Shown piece by piece: positions 62,842 to 64,000 of a DNA stretch of 64,000 nt. The DNA comes from Aralia elata (taxonomy: Eukaryota; Streptophyta; Magnoliopsida; Apiales; Araliaceae). The notes under the pieces were generated by a model. It had not been told where the DNA came from. It was given only the letters and a program-made list of their open reading frames with translations, and ran no database searches. Each line of letters starts with the position of its first letter. Position 1 is the stretch's first letter. Location of the stretch: contig CM068379.1 of assembly GCA_034770075.1 (NCBI GenBank), forward strand, positions 47,127,130-47,191,129, written 5' to 3'. The position numbers and the translations under genes were made by a program.

Positions 62842-64000
62842 GAAAACTTTGCATAAAGTTGTTCCTTGCGTAATATCTCTAATACGCTCCTTAAGTGTTT
62901 AGCATGCTCCTCCTTTGTTTTCGAGTATACTAAAATATCATCGATAAATACTACAACAAATTTGTCTAAACATGGTTTAAACACTCGGTTCATCAAGTCC
63001 ATGAATGTTGCCGGCGCATTTGTTAATCCAAAAGACATCACAAGAAACTCATAATGTCCGTAGCGTGTCCTAAACGCTGTCTTCGGCACATCTTCTTTTC
63101 TTACCTTTAATTGATGATAACCTATCGTAGGTCGATCTTGGAAAACTGTTCGGCCCCTTTTAACTGGTCAAACAGATCATTAATTCTTGGTAAAGGATAT
63201 TTATTCTTTATGGTTAACTTATTTAACTCTCTATAGTCAATACATAACCTTAACGTTCCATCCTTCTTCTTTACAAACAACACTGGTGCTCCCCATGGTA
63301 AAACACTAGGTTGTATATACTTCTTGTCTAAGAGTTCTTGTAACTGCACAAGTAACTCCTTCAACTCCACTGGTGCCATCCTGTATGGTGCTTTGGAAAC
63401 TGGCGTCGTACCAGGTGCAAGATCAATAATAATTCGATCTCTCTATCCGGAGGTAAACCTGGTAAATCATCTGGAAACACATCCAGAAATTCTCTAACTA
63501 CAGGTATTTGATCTAACTTTGCTCCTTCCTTTCGAGTATCTACTATATATGCCAAATAACCTGTGCAACCCTTCCTAAGCAACTTCTCCGCTTGCATTAC
63601 TGTCAAACATCGAGATCGCTTAGGTGCACAACCACCGTTGAACACCACCTTTGACTTTGACTTAGTCAACAGGTTTACATGTTTCCGATGACAATCAATC
63701 ATTGCATTATGATTAACCAACCAATCCATGCCTAAGATTATATCGAATTCCCCTAGTTGTATAGGAATGAGGTTCATAAGAAACTTGTGTCCCTTAATCT
63801 CTACGACACAATTCTTATATATGGTTTTGACGGGAATTATCTCATTGTTTGCGATTTCCACACTAAAAGGCATGTCTAAATCTTCGCATTGCATTTTCAA
63901 GTTTTTAGCAAAGTTATTAGACACAAATGAACAAGTAGCACCAGAGTCGAACAACACATATGCATTTAAAGTGTCGATAGGGATGATACCTGTCACCATG
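62842..64000 (-). pseudogene. Element D pol, 5' half: protease and RT, broken
   Basis: Entering from beyond the right edge on the minus strand, the fragment has the protease ([34 protein letters not shown]) and then RT ([70 protein letters not shown]), stopping where E was inserted, a few residues after the catalytic motif (LYAKFS). One frameshift lies near 63450, between protease and RT, and a second near 63122 after FSKIDLR. The RT catalytic Asp pair is intact. With 46027-48261 it makes up one decayed pol gene. Confidence 0.9.

Larger units (their letters stand above)
42021..64000 (-). mobile_element. Element D: Tekay-type Gypsy element, decayed, continues beyond the window
   Basis: The left (3') LTR is 42021-45980. 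Pol is read on the minus strand in two parts separated by element E (46027-48261 and 62842-64000). Gag and the 5' LTR lie beyond the right edge. D is inserted in C's internal region after TATAC (42016-42020); the matching duplication would be outside the window. Its pol is close in order and sequence to those of E and F but distinct from both. Confidence 0.9.

Noticed and set aside
1..64000. A host protein gene, tRNA or rRNA gene
   Set aside because: Every stretch can be assigned to an LTR, an internal region or a recognisable retrotransposon polyprotein; none of the remaining frames shows a host domain or exon structure.

Overview
This window looks like flowering-plant nuclear DNA, and all 64 kb can be assigned to LTR retrotransposons. 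The evidence is AT-rich sequence, LTRs of 1.8 to 4.9 kb, primer binding sites matching initiator tRNA-Met, chromodomain-bearing Ty3/Gypsy polyproteins of the Tekay/Del chromovirus type, and Ty1/Copia relics. I see no host gene, rRNA, tRNA or CRISPR. The species cannot be read from the sequence; a large repeat-rich genome, probably a dicot, is a guess.

The layout is a set of elements inserted into one another. The oldest visible layer is F, a minus-strand Gypsy element (LTR piece 23891-25484, pol piece 25530-26964). A, a minus-strand, LARD-like Gypsy element without pol (1-23890), appears to sit in F's LTR. C, a plus-strand relative of A (LTR 26965-40967, internal 40968-42020), sits in F's pol. 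D, a minus-strand Gypsy element (LTR 42021-45980, pol 46027-48261 and 62842-64000), sits in C's internal region. E, the youngest and most complete minus-strand Gypsy element (48262-62841), sits in D's reverse transcriptase. That gives four levels: F, C, D, E.

Side insertions are three Copia members of one family (an LTR end at 1-577 and full-length copies at 11958-21021 and 28792-37944) and two LTR-sized insertions inside A, 4066-6285 and 7893-9983, probably solo LTRs. Five insertions show matching 5-bp target duplications, one with a single mismatch and one with an extra base beside it. For three of them an uninterrupted copy of the target site exists elsewhere in the window.

No complete functional polyprotein is present. 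E comes closest: gag, protease, reverse transcriptase, RNase H, integrase and chromodomain are all recognisable, broken by one frameshift in gag and one stop in RT. E also carries an intact 276-codon acidic, coiled-coil ORF between the 5' LTR and gag, the most distinctive coding feature here. Both Copia copies share the same damage, including a lost catalytic Asp codon in RT, so they probably spread with help in trans. Related but diverged Gypsy LTRs share a small hairpin, usually followed by a splice-acceptor-like TTGCAG.
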